A stretch of 64,000 nucleotides of DNA from Streptomyces griseomycini (GTDB lineage Bacteria > Actinomycetota > Actinomycetes > Streptomycetales > Streptomycetaceae), in the NCBI RefSeq assembly GCF_014203535.1, contig NZ_JACHJI010000020.1, forward strand, positions 39,862-103,861, read 5' to 3'. The notes below the pieces were generated by a model. The model saw nothing but the letters and a program-made list of their open reading frames with translations. It was not told the origin of the DNA and did no database searches. Numbering within the stretch: the first letter of the stretch is position 1; the number at the start of each line of letters is the position of its first letter. The position numbers were made by a program, and so were the translations under genes. Shown one piece after another: positions 1 through 8,390 of the stretch.

Positions 1-1057
1 GGTCCAGCGCACCGGCGTTGAGGATCGCCTGCATGTCGGTGCCGGAGACGCCCCACTCCTCGCGGAGCCGGTTGCGGCGCACCAGCGGCAGTTCGGGCAG
101 CGCGGCCCGCAGCTCCTCGACCCACTCGCGGGACGGGGCGACCGGGACCAGGTCGGGCTCCGGGAAGTACCGGTAGTCCTCGGCCTCCTCCTTCACGCGG
201 CCCGAGGTCGTCGACCCGGTGTCCTCGTGGAAGTGCCGGGTCTCCTGCACCACCGTGCCGCCGCCGCTGAGCACGGCCGCGTGCCGCTGGATCTCGAAGC
301 GGGCGGCGCGCTCCACGGAACGCAGCGAGTTCACGTTCTTGGTCTCGGAGCGGGTGCCGAACTTGTCGGCGCCCTTCGGCATCAGCGACAGGTTCACGTC
401 GCAGCGCATCTGGCCCATCTCCATGCGGGCCTCGGACACGCCGAGGGCGCGGATGAGCTCGCGCAGCTCGCGGACGTACGCCCGCGCGACCTCGGGGGCG
501 CGCTCGCCGGCGCCGACGATCGGCTTGGTGACGATCTCGATGAGCGGGATGCCGGCGCGGTTGTAGTCCAGCAGGGAGTGGGACGCGCCGTGGATACGGC
601 CGGTGGCGCCGCCGACGTGCGTCGACTTGCCGGTGTCCTCCTCCATGTGGGCGCGCTCGATCTCCACGCGGAAGGTCTCGCCGTCCTCCAGCTGCACGTC
701 GAGGTAGCCGTTGAAGGCGATCGGCTCGTCGTACTGGGAGGTCTGGAAGTTCTTCGGCATGTCCGGATAGAAGTAGTTCTTCCGGGCGAAGCGGCACCAC
801 TCGGCGATCTCGCAGTTCAGCGCGAGACCGATCTTGATCGCCGACTCGACGCCGGTCGCGTTGACGACCGGGAGCGCGCCGGGCAGGCCGAGGCAGACCG
901 GGCAGGTCTGGGTGTTCGGGTCGGCGCCGAGCGTGGTCGAGCAGCCGCAGAACATCTTGGTCCTGGTGCCGAGTTCGACATGGACCTCGAGGCCCATGAC
1001 GGGGTCGTACGACGCGAGTGCTTCCTCGTACGACACCAGGTCGGTCGTGGTGGTCAC
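1..1057 (-). CDS. gatB: Aspartyl/glutamyl-tRNA amidotransferase subunit B (partial, 3' end outside window)
   Basis: GatB is the kinase/tRNA-binding subunit of the GatCAB complex, which turns mischarged Glu-tRNA(Gln) or Asp-tRNA(Asn) into the amidated form in the cytoplasm. About 352 residues are visible. They include the family opening VMGLEVHVEL, the zinc-type cysteines in MFCGCST and TCPVCLGLPG, and the RKNYFYPDMPKNFQ segment of the cradle domain. The reading frame is open to the left edge. The start is GTG at 1057, chosen because AGAGGGAAG lies just upstream and because the protein then begins VTTTTDLVSYEEA. It is the last gene of a gatC-gatA-small gene-gatB run, 15 bases behind the small membrane gene, so co-transcription is likely. 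Confidence 0.95.
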   Translation of the reverse strand, partial: MTTTTDLVSYEEALASYDPVMGLEVHVELGTRTKMFCGCSTTLGADPNTQTCPVCLGLPGALPVVNATGVESAIKIGLALNCEIAEWCRFARKNYFYPDMPKNFQTSQYDEPIAFNGYLDVQLEDGETFRVEIERAHMEEDTGKSTHVGGATGRIHGASHSLLDYNRAGIPLIEIVTKPIVGAGERAPEVARAYVRELRELIRALGVSEARMEMGQMRCDVNLSLMPKGADKFGTRSETKNVNSLRSVERAARFEIQRHAAVLSGGGTVVQETRHFHEDTGSTTSGRVKEEAEDYRYFPEPDLVPVAPSREWVEELRAALPELPLVRRNRLREEWGVSGTDMQAILNAGALD

Positions 1058-1072
1058 GGTGAAACTTCCCTC

Positions 1073-1312
1073 TCAGCCCAGCAGGACGTCGTCGTCGCCC
1101 AGCCGCTTCAGCTCGCGGTAGAGAATGGCGAGGTTGGTGACGACCGCGGCGCCGGTCACCACGGCGTCGAGCAGCCGCAGCGTGTCGTTCTCGCCACGGG
1201 CCTTCTTGATCTGCTTGTAGACACCGACGGCGCCGAACGCCGACGTGGCCATCGAGATGTACAGGCCGGAACGGGACTTCTTGAAGCCCTTGGCCTTGGT
1301 CAGTGCACTCAC
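1073..1312 (-). CDS. Small membrane-associated protein of the gat operon, function unknown
   Basis: A 79-residue protein that I do not recognise as a named family. It starts with a basic patch (KAKGFKKSR), then has two short hydrophobic stretches at about residues 17-33 and 49-65, and ends in an acidic DDD segment. Two short membrane segments or a membrane-lying helix pair are plausible. The start is GTG at 1312, ten bases after GAGGAGG. Its GTGA overlaps the stop codon of gatA by 4 bases, so translation is probably coupled to gatA. It sits between gatA and gatB, where most bacteria have no gene. The similar position in other streptomycetes is remembered, not checked. Confidence 0.8.
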   Translation of the reverse strand: MSALTKAKGFKKSRSGLYISMATSAFGAVGVYKQIKKARGENDTLRLLDAVVTGAAVVTNLAILYRELKRLGDDDVLLG

Positions 1313-2802
1313 AGCGACGGAGCCTCCTCGAGCAGCGGGTGGCCCCACTTTTCCACGAAGGCGGCCTCGACGGCGGCACCCACCTTGTAGAGGCGGTCGT
1401 CCTTCATGACCGGGGCGATGATCTGCAGTCCGACCGGCAGGTTGTCCTCGGGCGCGAGGCCGCAGGGCAGCGACATGGCGGCGTTTCCGGCCAGGTTGGT
1501 CGGGATGGTGCACAGGTCGGCGAGGTACATCGCCATCGGGTCGTCGGCGCGCTCGCCGATCGGGAAGGCGGTGGTCGGGGTCGTCGGGGAGACGATCACG
1601 TCGACCTGCTCGAAGGCCTTGTCGAAGTCCTGCTTGATGAGCGTGCGGACCTTCTGCGCGCTGCCGTAGTACGCGTCGTAGTAACCGGAGCTGAGCGCGT
1701 AGGTGCCGAGCATGATGCGGCGCTTGACCTCGTCGCCGAAGCCGGCCTCGCGGGTCAGCGAGGTGACCTCCTCGGCGGAGTGCGTGCCGTCGTCGCCGGC
1801 CCGCAGGCCGTAGCGCAGGCCGTCGAAGCGGGCGAGGTTGGAGGAGCACTCGGAGGGGGCGATCAGGTAGTACGCCGACAGCGCGAGGTCGAAGGACGGG
1901 CAGTCCAGCTCGACGATCTCGGCGCCGAGCTCCTTGAGCAGCTCGACGGACTCGTCGAAGCGCTGGACGACGCCGGCCTGGTAGCCCTCGCCGCGGAACT
2001 GCTTGACGACGCCGACGCGCATGCCCGCGACGCTGCCGTTGCGGGCGGCCTCGACGACCGGCGGGACCGGCTCGTCGATGGAGGTGGAGTCGAGCGGGTC
2101 GTGACCGGCGATCACCTCGTGCAGCAGGGCCGCGTCCAGGACCGTGCGGGCGCAGGGGCCGCCCTGGTCGAGGGAGGAGGAGAACGCCACCATGCCGTAA
2201 CGGGACACCGCGCCGTACGTCGGCTTCACGCCGACGGTGCCGGTGACGGCGGCCGGCTGGCGGATGGAGCCACCGGTGTCGGTGCCGATGGCGAGCGGGG
2301 CCTGGAAGGAGGCGAGCGCGGCGGAGGAACCGCCGCCGGAGCCGCCGGGGATCCTGGTCAGGTCCCACGGGTTGCCGGTCGGACCGTAGGCGCTGTTCTC
2401 GGTGGAGGACCCCATGGCGAACTCGTCCATGTTGGTCTTGCCGAGGATGACGACGTCGGCGGCCTTGAGGCGCTTGGTGAGCGTCGCGTCGTACGGCGGG
2501 ATCCAGCCCTCGAGGATCTTCGAACCGACGGTGGTCGGGACGCCCTCGGTGGTGAAGATGTCCTTGAGCGCGAGGGGGACGCCGGCCAGCGGGCCGAGCT
2601 TCTCGCCGCGCTCACGCTTGGCGTCGACGGCGCGGGCCTGGGCGAGGGCGCCCTCGCGGTCGACGTGCAGGAAGGCGTGCACCTTCTCGTCGACGGCCTC
2701 GATGCGGGCCAGGTGCGCCTCGGTGACCTCGACGGCCGTGAGCTCGCCGGAGGCGATCTTCTCGGCGGTCTCGGCGGCCGTGAGCTTGATGATGTCGGTC
2801 AT
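1309..2802 (-). CDS. gatA: Aspartyl/glutamyl-tRNA amidotransferase subunit A
   Basis: GatA is the amidase-signature subunit that releases ammonia from glutamine and feeds it to GatB. The 497-residue length is normal for the family. The catalytic Ser-cisSer-Lys triad is visible as K80 (in LALKDIF), S155 (in PGGSGGGSS) and S179 (in DTGGSIRQP). The ATG start at 2802 lies 6 bases after the gatC stop, and the gene's stop overlaps the start of the small membrane gene. All of this indicates one gatC-gatA-x-gatB transcript. No unusual features are seen. Confidence 0.97.
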   Translation of the reverse strand: MTDIIKLTAAETAEKIASGELTAVEVTEAHLARIEAVDEKVHAFLHVDREGALAQARAVDAKRERGEKLGPLAGVPLALKDIFTTEGVPTTVGSKILEGWIPPYDATLTKRLKAADVVILGKTNMDEFAMGSSTENSAYGPTGNPWDLTRIPGGSGGGSSAALASFQAPLAIGTDTGGSIRQPAAVTGTVGVKPTYGAVSRYGMVAFSSSLDQGGPCARTVLDAALLHEVIAGHDPLDSTSIDEPVPPVVEAARNGSVAGMRVGVVKQFRGEGYQAGVVQRFDESVELLKELGAEIVELDCPSFDLALSAYYLIAPSECSSNLARFDGLRYGLRAGDDGTHSAEEVTSLTREAGFGDEVKRRIMLGTYALSSGYYDAYYGSAQKVRTLIKQDFDKAFEQVDVIVSPTTPTTAFPIGERADDPMAMYLADLCTIPTNLAGNAAMSLPCGLAPEDNLPVGLQIIAPVMKDDRLYKVGAAVEAAFVEKWGHPLLEEAPSL

Positions 2803-2808
2803 GACTGC

Positions 2809-3105
2809 TTAGTCCTCCCCCAGGATCTGCGGCACCTTGAAACGCTGCTGCTCCTGGGCCGGGGCGCCGGAGAGCGCCTGCTCGGGGGTGAGCGAGGGAC
2901 GGACCTCGTCCGGGCGCATGACGTTCGTCAGCGGGAGCGGATGCGAGGTCGGCGGTACGTCTTGGTCGGCGACCTCGCTGACGCGGGCCACCGCGCCGAT
3001 GATGTCGTCCAGCTGGCCTGCGAAGTGGTCGAGCTCTTCGGGCTTCAGCTCCAGACGCGCCAGCCGGGCGAGGTGGGCGACCTCCTCGCGCGTGATGCCA
3101 GGCAT
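2809..3105 (-). CDS. gatC: Aspartyl/glutamyl-tRNA amidotransferase subunit C
   Basis: GatC is the small belt-like subunit that stabilises GatA against GatB. The 98-residue protein starts MPGITREEV, has the family pattern VAHLARLARLEL followed by an LDDI helix, and ends with the typical Q-rich tail (QEQQRFKVPQIL). The start is ATG at 3105 with AGAGGA nine bases upstream. Longer readings in this frame run into the repetitive upstream DNA and are not credible. It is the first gene of the gat run. Confidence 0.95.
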   Translation of the reverse strand: MPGITREEVAHLARLARLELKPEELDHFAGQLDDIIGAVARVSEVADQDVPPTSHPLPLTNVMRPDEVRPSLTPEQALSGAPAQEQQRFKVPQILGED

Positions 3106-3244
3106 GCAGCGATCCTCTGGGGTGAGTGTGTGGTTTGGCCGGAGGCTGACGTCACACTCCCGCCGTCCGCCCGGAGGGCGGGTCCCGCGGCGAGCGTGCG
3201 TGCCGGGCGTCGCGGGACAGGCGGGAATGTGATGCCAGCCTCCC

Positions 3245-3250
3245 ATCCTA
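3245..3250 (-). promoter_or_regulatory. Possible -10 box for the gat operon
   Basis: Reading leftward, TAGGAT lies about 140 bases before the gatC start and is the best TAnnnT match in a very GC-rich stretch. No convincing -35 sits at 17-18 bases; a TTTCAC is about 20 bases upstream. This is a weak call. Confidence 0.25.
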
Positions 3251-3299
3251 TGGGGCGGGAGGCCGTGCCCGTGAAACGGTTTGCCCGGGGTCGCGCGGG

Positions 3300-3480
3300 A
3301 GGGTCCGCCGACGGCCTGCCGACCGCCCTGCCTCGGCCCGCCGGAAGGGCTGCCGCCGACCTGCCGGGAGCTGCCAGGGGCCTGCCACCGGCCCGCCGAG
3401 ACCCGCCAAAGGACTGCCAGGACCCGCCGAGGGCCGCCACCGGCCCGCCGGGAGGCTGCCGGGGCTGCCGGGGGCACCGC
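3300..3480. repeat. Degenerate GC-rich short repeat with roughly 10-11-base period
   Basis: Words of the form CTGCC or CCGCC recur about every 10-11 bases (for example CGGCCTGCCGA, CGGCCCGCCGG, ACCTGCCGGG, GGCCTGCCACC, GGACTGCCAGG, GGCTGCCGGG). I count roughly sixteen imperfect copies. The unit is not a multiple of three and no frame gives a convincing protein, so this looks like non-coding repeat expansion. Confidence 0.55.
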
Positions 3481-3665
3481 GGTGGCGCATCGCGGGTTCC
3501 GAGGTTTCGGGCCGCCTCCTGCGGCAGCCGCCCGGTCGGCGGAGCGTACGGGGCCGGCCGCGCCGGCAAGGCCTCTTCCCGCGGGCCGCGCACACCGCGG
3601 TCCCCCGGGGACTCCGTCCACCGAAGCGGCGGGCTTCGCGGTGTCCGCACCGCGGGGCGGAGGCG

Positions 3666-5921
3666 TCAGCCGACCCGTCCCGTGTCGTCCCCCGCGGCGG
3701 CGGGCAGCGCCGCCGCGGGGCGCTGCCAGCCGCGGGAGCCGCGGGCGAGGAGCCAGGCCGTGGTCTCGTCGGGCGGCATCGCGGCCGCGACCAGCCAGCC
3801 CTGGACCGCGTCGCAACCGAGGTCGCGCAGGCGCTCCCAGGTCTCGTCGTCCTCGACGCCCTCGGCGACGACGAGCAGCCCGAGCGAGTGGGCGAGGTCG
3901 ACGGTGCAGCGCACGATCTCGGCGTCCTCGGTGTCGACGGCCAGCCGGGCCACGAAGGAGCGGTCGATCTTCAGCTCGCTGACCGGCAGCCGCCGCAGGT
4001 GCACCAGGGAGGAGTAGCCGGTGCCGAAGTCGTCCAGGGACATCTTCACGCCGTGCCCGGTCAGGGCGTTCAGGGTGTCGGCGGCGCGCTGCGGGTCCTC
4101 CAGGAGGACGTGCTCGGTGATCTCCAGTTGGAGGGCTCCCGCCGGGACGCCGTGCCGGGCCAGCCGGGCCGCGACGGAGCCGGCGAAGCCTGGGGTGTGG
4201 ACGTCGCGCGGGGAGACGTTGACCGCGACCGGCACGAACAGGCCCTGCGCACGCCACTCGGCGACCTGTCCGAGCGCGGTCTCCAGCACGTACTCGGTGA
4301 GGTGCGGCATCAGTCCCGAGGACTCGGCGATCGCTATGAACTCGTCCGGCGGCACCTTGCCCCGCTCCGGGTGCACCCAGCGGACCAGGGCCTCCAGGCC
4401 CGCGACCTGGCCGTCGAAGCGGACCTTGGGCTGGTAGTGGAGCTGGACCTCGCGGGCGTCCAGGGCCCGGCGCAGGTCGCCCAGCAGGGCGAGCCGGTCG
4501 GGGGTGTTGGAGTCGCGCTTGGACTCGTAGACCTCGACGCCCGTGCGGTCCCGCTTGGCCTGGTACATCGCCACGTCCGCCCGCCGCAGCAGTCCTTCCG
4601 CGTCGACCGCGTGGTCGGGGAAGACGGCGACGCCCGCGCTCGCCTCCAGGACCAGGGTGAGTCCGTCCAGGTCGAGCGGGGAGCTGAGGGCCGTGACCAG
4701 GCTGCGGGCGATGCGGGTCGCGGACGTCGTGGAGTCGGCGACGGGCAGTAAGACGGCGAACTCGTCACCGCCCAGCCGCGCGGCCTCCGCCCCGCGCGGC
4801 AGGGCCGCCCTCAGCCGGTCGGCGATCTGGAGCAGCAACCGGTCGCCGGCGAGATGGCCGAGGGTGTCGTTGACCGACCGGAAGCGGTCGAGGTCGATCA
4901 GCATCAGGGCGGCGCGGGCGTCGATGCGCTCGGCGTCGTCGAGCGCGGTCCAGATGCGCTCCAGCAGCCACTGCCGGTTGGGCAGCCCGGTCAGCGGGTC
5001 GCGCAGCTGCTCCTCCGCCCGGGCGCGGGCTATCCACAGGGTGGAGTCGAGGGCGATCAGCGGAATGGAGAACAGCGGCAGCAGCACCGGCTTGGCGACC
5101 GCGACCACGCACACCAGGGGCGCTATGCCGAGCAGGGCGACCGCGACCAGGCCCTGTCTGACCAGTGCGGTGCGGGCGACCGTGGGGAGCCCGGTGCGCG
5201 GGGAGTGCAGGTACCAGAGCAGGGAACGGGTCACCGCGAGGTACGCGGCGGCGACCAGCACCACGCCGGGGGCGGTGTAGGGCGTCCAGGTGTCCGGGGT
5301 GGCCGGGGACTCGACGGACGGTACGCAGCCGAAGGCGGCCAGTACCAGGGCGCCGGCCCCGATGCCGAGCAGGTCCACCGAGCCGTGCAGGACGCCCTGC
5401 CGCCAGCGGCCCCTGCGTGCCACGCCGACCAGCACCACGACGGTGAGGCTGACCATGCCGGCCGGCACCCAGCCGTACAGCAGCAGCACGGCGAGGGTGA
5501 GGGCGGCGCCCGAGCCGGTGCCGCCCCACCAGCGGGAGCGGCCCAGCATCACCAGGTGGCCGACGATGATCCCGGTCAGCACGGCCAGGGACCAGCCGAC
5601 GGTTCCGGAGGGGAAGAGCGCGTGGCCGCCGGTGAACGCCCGCAGGAAGCCGGCGCCCAGCACGAAGCCGGCCGCCGCGACGACCGCCGTGGGCAACGCG
5701 GGCCAGGACGGGTGCCGTTCCGTGTCCGCCTCGGACAGCGCGGGGCCGTGCCCGACGGCCGGCCGCCCGGCGCCGGCCGCGTCCGCGGAGCCCGCTGCGG
5801 TGCGCTCCCGCGCGCCCGGCCGCCCCGCGGGCCGCCCGTCCCCACCGCCGCGCCGCCATACGACCGCCATGCGGCGCAGACGCAGCCGTGAGCCCGGGGC
5901 GGCGCTCTCGGTCGGTTCCAT
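3666..5921 (-). CDS. rmdB: Membrane GGDEF-EAL protein, probable cyclic-di-GMP phosphodiesterase RmdB
   Basis: A 751-residue protein with a multi-pass N-terminal membrane domain (about six to eight hydrophobic segments over residues 70-310), then a GGDEF domain with the motif intact at 384-388, then an EAL domain with the EAL signature at 510-512 and DDFGTGYSS further on. Such proteins make or break cyclic-di-GMP at the inner face of the membrane. The layout and position match RmdB of S. coelicolor/S. venezuelae, a phosphodiesterase affecting development; this identification is from memory. ATG at 5921 has GAGAGGGAC upstream; an earlier in-frame ATG at 5957 lacks one. Codon 391 (4749-4751), just after GGDEF, is TTA, the codon read by the bldA tRNA. 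It is the only in-frame TTA I noticed in the window. Confidence 0.9.
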   Translation of the reverse strand: MEPTESAAPGSRLRLRRMAVVWRRGGGDGRPAGRPGARERTAAGSADAAGAGRPAVGHGPALSEADTERHPSWPALPTAVVAAAGFVLGAGFLRAFTGGHALFPSGTVGWSLAVLTGIIVGHLVMLGRSRWWGGTGSGAALTLAVLLLYGWVPAGMVSLTVVVLVGVARRGRWRQGVLHGSVDLLGIGAGALVLAAFGCVPSVESPATPDTWTPYTAPGVVLVAAAYLAVTRSLLWYLHSPRTGLPTVARTALVRQGLVAVALLGIAPLVCVVAVAKPVLLPLFSIPLIALDSTLWIARARAEEQLRDPLTGLPNRQWLLERIWTALDDAERIDARAALMLIDLDRFRSVNDTLGHLAGDRLLLQIADRLRAALPRGAEAARLGGDEFAVLLPVADSTTSATRIARSLVTALSSPLDLDGLTLVLEASAGVAVFPDHAVDAEGLLRRADVAMYQAKRDRTGVEVYESKRDSNTPDRLALLGDLRRALDAREVQLHYQPKVRFDGQVAGLEALVRWVHPERGKVPPDEFIAIAESSGLMPHLTEYVLETALGQVAEWRAQGLFVPVAVNVSPRDVHTPGFAGSVAARLARHGVPAGALQLEITEHVLLEDPQRAADTLNALTGHGVKMSLDDFGTGYSSLVHLRRLPVSELKIDRSFVARLAVDTEDAEIVRCTVDLAHSLGLLVVAEGVEDDETWERLRDLGCDAVQGWLVAAAMPPDETTAWLLARGSRGWQRPAAALPAAAGDDTGRVG

Positions 5922-6180
5922 TCCCGTCCCTCTCACAGCCGGCGGTGCCCACGCCACGCGGCCCGATGCCTGACAACCCTCAGCGGCTCCGCGGTGGAAA
6001 GCCCTTCCCCGAACCCTTCACGAGTGCGGAGTTGCCCCGACCGCAACTGGGCACGGCAGGCGCACATCTCAACAGTAGGCCGCAGAAGGCTTCCACGGGC
6101 ACCGGTCGCCGACGGTTGCCCGAATGCGCCCCGGTCACCCGTATGCATCTGGTATGCGCCGATCGGACGGGCTTCAACCG

Positions 6181-8376
6181 CTACTCCTCGGCCGAAAGGG
6201 CGACCTCCGCCGCGGCCTCCGGCCCTTGCCCCAGAAGGACGTTGAAGCCTTCCTCGTTCAGGACCGGCACCTTGAGCTGCATCGCTTTGTCATACTTCGA
6301 CCCGGGGTTGTCCCCCACGACGACGAAGGACGTCTTCTTCGAAACCGAACCGGTCACCTTCGCTCCCCGACTCTGCAGCGCCTCCTTCGCGCCATCCCGG
6401 GTGAAGTGCTCCAGGGTGCCGGTCACGACGACGGTGAGCCCTTCCAGCGGACGCGGGCCCTCGTCCTCTCCGGCCCCCTCGTCCTCCATACGGACACCGG
6501 TCGCCTTCCACTTGCGGATGATCTCGCGGTGCCAGTCCTCGGCGAACCACTGCTTGAGGGAGGCGGCGATGGTCGGGCCGACGCCCTCGGTGCCGGCCAA
6601 CTCCTCCTCGGTGGCCTGTTCGATGCGGTCGATCGAGCGGAACTCGCGGGCCAGCGCCTCCGCGGCGACGGGGCCGACGTGGCGGATCGACAGGCTGGTG
6701 AGGACACGGGCGAGCGGCCGCTCCTTGGCCGCCGCGATGTTCTCCAGCATGGCGAGCGCGTTCTTCCTCGGTTTGCCCTCCTGGTTGGCGAAGACGGTGG
6801 CGATCTTCTCCTCGCCGGTCTTCGGGTCGCGCTTGGGCAGACCGCTGTCCTGGTCCAGCACGTACGCCTTGATGGGCAGCAGTCGGTCGACGGTGAGGTC
6901 GAACAGGTCGCCCTCGTCCTTCAGCGGCGGTTCCGCGGGCTCCAGCGGCTTGGTGAGGGCGGCGGCGGCGACATAGCCGAAGTGCTCGATGTCCAGCGCC
7001 TTGCGGCCGGCGAGGTAGAACAGGCGCTCCCGCAACTGGGCGGGGCAGGTGCGGGCGTTCGGGCAGCGCAGGTCGACGTCGCCCTCCTTCATCGGCCTGA
7101 GCGGCGTGCCGCACTCCGGGCACTCGGCCGGCATCACGAACTCCCGCTCGCTGCCGTCCCGCAGGTCGGCGACCGGTCCGAGGATCTCCGGGATCACGTC
7201 ACCGGCCTTGCGCAGCACCACCGTGTCGCCGATGAGGACGCCCTTGGCCTTGACCACGTCCTGGTTGTGCAGCGTGGCGAACTCGACCTCGGAGCCGGCC
7301 ACCGTGACCGGCTCGACCTGGGCGTACGGCGTGACCCTGCCCGTACGGCCCACGCCCACGCGGATGTTGACCAGCTTGGTGTTGACCTCCTCGGGGGCGT
7401 ACTTGTACGCGATGGCCCAGCGCGGGGCGCGCGCCGTGGAACCGAGCCGTCCCTGGAGGCGGATCTCGTCGAGCTTGACGACGGCACCGTCGATCTCGTG
7501 CTCCACGGAGTGGCGGTGCTCGCCGTAGTGCGCGATGAACTCGCGTACGCCGGCGAGGCCGTCGACCACCCTGTTGTGCTCGGAGGTCGGCAGACCCCAG
7601 GTCTTGAGGAGGCCGTACGCCTCGGAGAGGCGGGTCACGCCGTCGAAGCCCTCCAGGGCGCCGATGCCGTGGACCACCATGTGCAGCGGGCGGGTGGCGG
7701 TGACGCGCGGGTCCTTCTGGCGCAGTGAACCGGCCGCCGCGTTGCGGGGGTTGGCGAAGGGCTTGTCCCCGGCCTCCACCAGGCGGCGGTTGAGCTCCTC
7801 GAACTTCTCCATCGGGAAGTAGACCTCGCCGCGGATCTCCACGAGGTCGGGCACCTCGTCGCCCCTCAGGCGGTCCGGGACCTCGGCGATGGTGCGGACG
7901 TTGGGCGTGATGTCCTCGCCGGTGCGGCCGTCGCCGCGGGTCGCCGCACGGACGAGCCGGCCGCGCTCGTAGGTGAGGTTGACGGCGAGGCCGTCGACCT
8001 TCAGCTCGCACAGGAAGTGGTACTTCTGCGTGCCCAGTTCCCGCTGGACGCGCTCCGCCCAGGCGGCGAGGTCGTCGTCGTTGAAGGTGTTGTCGAGGGA
8101 GAGCATGCGCGAGCGGTGCTCGACGGAGGTGAACTCCGTCTCGTACGACCCGGCGACCTTCTGGGTCGGCGAGTCCGGGGTGCGCAGCTCCGGGTACTCC
8201 TCCTCCAGCGCTTCGAGCGAGCGCAGCAGCTCGTCGAACTCCGCGTCGCTGATGACGGGGGCGTCGTTCACGTAGTACCGGAAGCGGTGCTCCTCGATCT
8301 GCTCAGCGAGCTGTGCGTGCTTCTCCCGTGCCTCGGCGGGCACGCTCGTCGTCTCCGCCTGCTGGTCGCCGGCCAC
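6181..8376 (-). CDS. ligA: NAD-dependent DNA ligase LigA
   Basis: LigA seals nicks during replication and repair using NAD. The 731-residue protein has the Ia-domain start (EEHRFRYYV), the adenylation lysine K126 in CELKVDGLA, the ATRGDGRTGEDIT motif, an OB region, a four-cysteine zinc finger (CPEC ... CPNARTC), helix-hairpin-helix repeats (SIRHVGPVAAEALA ... GVGPTIA) and a C-terminal BRCT domain (TVVVTGTLEHFTRDGAKE). It is longer than the E. coli protein because of an acidic insert after the zinc finger. The GTG start at 8376 follows GGGAGGACACACG. It lies 14 bases behind the MetE-like gene and is probably co-transcribed with it. Confidence 0.97.
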   Translation of the reverse strand: MAGDQQAETTSVPAEAREKHAQLAEQIEEHRFRYYVNDAPVISDAEFDELLRSLEALEEEYPELRTPDSPTQKVAGSYETEFTSVEHRSRMLSLDNTFNDDDLAAWAERVQRELGTQKYHFLCELKVDGLAVNLTYERGRLVRAATRGDGRTGEDITPNVRTIAEVPDRLRGDEVPDLVEIRGEVYFPMEKFEELNRRLVEAGDKPFANPRNAAAGSLRQKDPRVTATRPLHMVVHGIGALEGFDGVTRLSEAYGLLKTWGLPTSEHNRVVDGLAGVREFIAHYGEHRHSVEHEIDGAVVKLDEIRLQGRLGSTARAPRWAIAYKYAPEEVNTKLVNIRVGVGRTGRVTPYAQVEPVTVAGSEVEFATLHNQDVVKAKGVLIGDTVVLRKAGDVIPEILGPVADLRDGSEREFVMPAECPECGTPLRPMKEGDVDLRCPNARTCPAQLRERLFYLAGRKALDIEHFGYVAAAALTKPLEPAEPPLKDEGDLFDLTVDRLLPIKAYVLDQDSGLPKRDPKTGEEKIATVFANQEGKPRKNALAMLENIAAAKERPLARVLTSLSIRHVGPVAAEALAREFRSIDRIEQATEEELAGTEGVGPTIAASLKQWFAEDWHREIIRKWKATGVRMEDEGAGEDEGPRPLEGLTVVVTGTLEHFTRDGAKEALQSRGAKVTGSVSKKTSFVVVGDNPGSKYDKAMQLKVPVLNEEGFNVLLGQGPEAAAEVALSAEE

Positions 8377-8390
8377 CGTGTGTCCTCCCG

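Larger units (their letters stand above)
3106..3665. other. 560-bp intergenic region between gatC and the GGDEF-EAL gene
   Basis: No gene is supported here. Open frames exist on both strands, but they are proline/arginine/glycine-rich, lack ribosome-binding sites, and exist only because the DNA is so GC-rich. The gatC-proximal 150 bases should hold the gat promoter and leader, including a TGACGTCA palindrome at 3148-3155. The rest is dominated by a short degenerate repeat, listed separately. Confidence 0.6.

Noticed and set aside
3300..3480. CRISPR-like array
   Set aside because: The copies are only 10-11 bases, degenerate, without spacers of constant length and without cas genes.
1303..4017. 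A 904-codon open frame on the plus strand across gatA, gatC and the repeat region
   Set aside because: It runs antisense to clear genes, is dominated by Gly/Arg/Ala/Val, and has no ribosome-binding site. Long open frames opposite real genes are expected at this GC content.
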